Source: Candidatus Pacearchaeota archaeon (GTDB lineage: Archaea > Nanoarchaeota > Nanoarchaeia > Pacearchaeales > GW2011-AR1). From it: a stretch of 29,522 nucleotides of DNA. Position 1 is the first letter of the stretch, and each line of letters begins with the position of its first letter. Under the pieces are notes generated by a model. It saw nothing but the letters and a program-made list of their open reading frames with translations. It did no database searches and was not told the origin of the DNA. Where the stretch lies: positions 1 through 29,522 of the forward strand of contig NZAS01000167.1 in NCBI GenBank assembly GCA_002686195.1. Direction: 5' to 3'. Both the position numbers and the translations under genes were made by a program. Shown piece after piece: positions 28,816 to 29,522 of the stretch.

Positions 28816-29154
28816 TTAGCTGATATCTCTCAAAACCCCAACAAGTAGCCAAACAAATGCAATTCCGACGACAACAAGAACTTGAATGCCCAAAGATTCA
28901 CTAACCGCGTCTAAAAAGCCCCACATTCCAAAGTACCCAACACTCCCAAAAACAACATCACTAATCTTATTTTTCAAAGATTCTCCAACCTTTCTATACT
29001 TCTCGAAAAGCTCCCAACCAATCATCAATCCAAGAACAATTACAAAACCAACTAAAACATGGACCCCAAAAAAGAAAGCAGCCCCACTCAAAAACCCTCC
29101 TCCAACTAAATGAGCAAAACTCCAATTGTCGAATATTCTTCTTCCCTCTTTCAT
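28816..29154 (-). CDS. Small membrane protein, about three TM segments
   Basis: A 112-residue protein with TM segments at about 14-46, 69-90 and 93-109 and charged loops (ELFEKYRKVGESLKNK). The start 'IFDNWSFAHLVGG' and 'WELFEKYR' resemble bacterial DUF-type membrane proteins with a D-x-W-S-x2-H opening, but no named family can be supported. Its ATG is only 7 nt downstream of the initiator tRNA-Met 3' end on the same strand, so it is probably made from the tRNA transcript after processing. Paired hairpins follow its stop. Confidence 0.65.
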   Translation of the reverse strand: MKEGRRIFDNWSFAHLVGGGFLSGAAFFFGVHVLVGFVIVLGLMIGWELFEKYRKVGESLKNKISDVVFGSVGYFGMWGFLDAVSESLGIQVLVVVGIAFVWLLVGVLRDIS

Positions 29155-29161
29155 TTTAAAG

Positions 29162-29236
29162 TAGCGGGAGGTGGATTTGAACCACCGACCTCGAGGTTAT
29201 GGGCCTCGCGAGCACTCCAGACTGCTCCATCCCGCT
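29162..29236 (-). tRNA. Initiator tRNA-Met(CAU)
   Basis: On the minus strand: acceptor AGCGGGA/TCCCGCT with A1:U72, D arm, anticodon stem CGAGG/CCTCG, loop CCCATAA, T arm GGTGG-TTCAAAT-CCACC, A73, and no encoded CCA. A1:U72 marks archaeal/eukaryotic initiators. Two details differ from the archaeal consensus: C33 instead of U33, and A29:U41 instead of G29:C41 at the top of the three usual G:C pairs. GCTTTTAAAAG near 29266 is its likely TATA-like box. Confidence 0.9.
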
Positions 29237-29293
29237 ATAACAATACTGATAAAAGAGGACTTTTAAAGCTTACCCTTAGCCTATGATGATAAA

Positions 29294-29304
29294 CCTTAAA
29301 AGCC
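29294..29304 (+). promoter_or_regulatory. TATA-like box of tRNA-Ser
   Basis: CCTTAAAAGCC is centred about 27 nt before the tRNA-Ser 5' end. Confidence 0.4.
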
Positions 29305-29325
29305 TCGGATTCTCCATTTAATTAT

Positions 29326-29408
29326 GCCCAGGTGGCGGAGTGGTTAACGCGCTGGATTGCTAATCCAGTTTCCTTCGGGATTCACAGGTTCGAATCCTGT
29401 CCTGGGCG
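29326..29408 (+). tRNA. tRNA-Ser(GCU)
   Basis: Acceptor GCCCAGG/CCTGGGC, discriminator G, D arm GGCGGAGTGG, anticodon stem CTGGA/TCCAG with loop TTGCTAA (anticodon GCU), a long variable arm with CCTTCGGG, and T arm CACAGG-TTCGAAT-CCTGT in standard form. No encoded CCA. RNase HII starts 9 nt after it. Confidence 0.95.
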
Positions 29409-29417
29409 TATCTTATT

Positions 29418-29522
29418 ATGACACTAACAATAGGAATAGACGACGCAGGCAGAGGTCCATTAATAGGCCCAATGATACTTGCGGGCGTATTAGTAGATAA
29501 AGCCTCTCTGACTTCTCTAAAA
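29418..29522 (+). CDS. rnhB: Ribonuclease HII (5' part; continues beyond window)
   Basis: ATG at 29418 opens 35 codons to the window end. GIDDAGRGPLIGPMILAGV is the RNase HII N-terminal active site, with the GxDD/EAGRGP catalytic acids D8 and D9 (normally D-E; here D-D). It removes RNA from RNA-DNA hybrids, including misincorporated ribonucleotides. The gene follows tRNA-Ser by 9 nt and is likely on the same transcript. C-terminal acidic residues lie outside the window. Confidence 0.93.
   Translation, partial: MTLTIGIDDAGRGPLIGPMILAGVLVDKASLTSLK

Noticed and set aside
1..29522. CRISPR array, insertion sequence or prophage
   Set aside because: No regular direct repeats, transposase or phage structural genes are seen; the only recombinase is a normal XerA-type protein with no att repeats nearby.

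Overview
The window looks like a chromosomal segment from a low-GC archaeon with a compact genome. The archaeal evidence is the L21e–RpoF(Rpb4)–DUF655 block, the S13–S4–S11–RpoD and L18e–L13–S9 ribosomal/RNA-polymerase clusters, a TrmB regulator, an intron-bearing tRNA-Leu, an A1:U72 initiator tRNA, and TATA boxes about 25 nt upstream of start codons (leaderless genes). Small proteins, trimmed RpoD and IleRS, and many secreted proteins of no obvious family suggest a DPANN lineage (Woesearchaeota/Pacearchaeota-like). That placement is inference from style, not from a marker tree.

Layout. 1-1585: a Doc/Fic-type protein cut by the window edge, an SDR oxidoreductase and small proteins. 1595-4647 (minus): a membrane protein, a HAD hydrolase, an M50 site-2-protease-like protein, a membrane-anchored DsbA-like thioredoxin-fold protein and a membrane protein with two CxxC pairs; the last three suggest an envelope/disulfide module. 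4807-10656 (plus): a zinc-ribbon protein, then the information-processing block, interrupted on the minus strand by a tRNA-Leu and a ribbon-helix-helix protein. 10653-11929: XerA-type recombinase, a small membrane protein and tRNA-Leu(UAA) with a 42-nt intron. 12185-23216 (plus): an 11-kb island of nine secreted proteins, probably much of the cell surface, opening with a 28-codon ORF coupled to a 357-aa candidate major surface protein. 23127-28704 (minus): TrmB regulator, IleRS with a small coupled partner, pterin dehydratase-like protein, and membrane proteins. 28816-29522: membrane protein behind initiator tRNA-Met, then tRNA-Ser(GCU) and the start of RNase HII.

The most unusual signal is not a gene. 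Many intergenic gaps carry two consecutive hairpins of unrelated sequence but similar architecture, usually starting right after a stop codon (about 2645-2710, 8001-8054, 13375-13436, 17147-17210, 27803-27870, 28752-28811), with similar pairs in gaps at 4710-4757 and 11997-12046. Two of them (4735-4757 and 8030-8054) share the same inverted repeat, which overlaps a TATA-like box. Other points worth checking are a tRNA-Leu whose cloverleaf reads AAG, an initiator tRNA with C33, and a repeated cysteine-containing domain in two paralogous surface proteins.

Start codons were chosen using the TATA-to-ATG distance. Five genes (145-aa membrane protein, CxxC membrane protein, RHH protein, IleRS partner, pterin dehydratase) were moved from an upstream TTG to an internal ATG on this basis or for lack of support for TTG.
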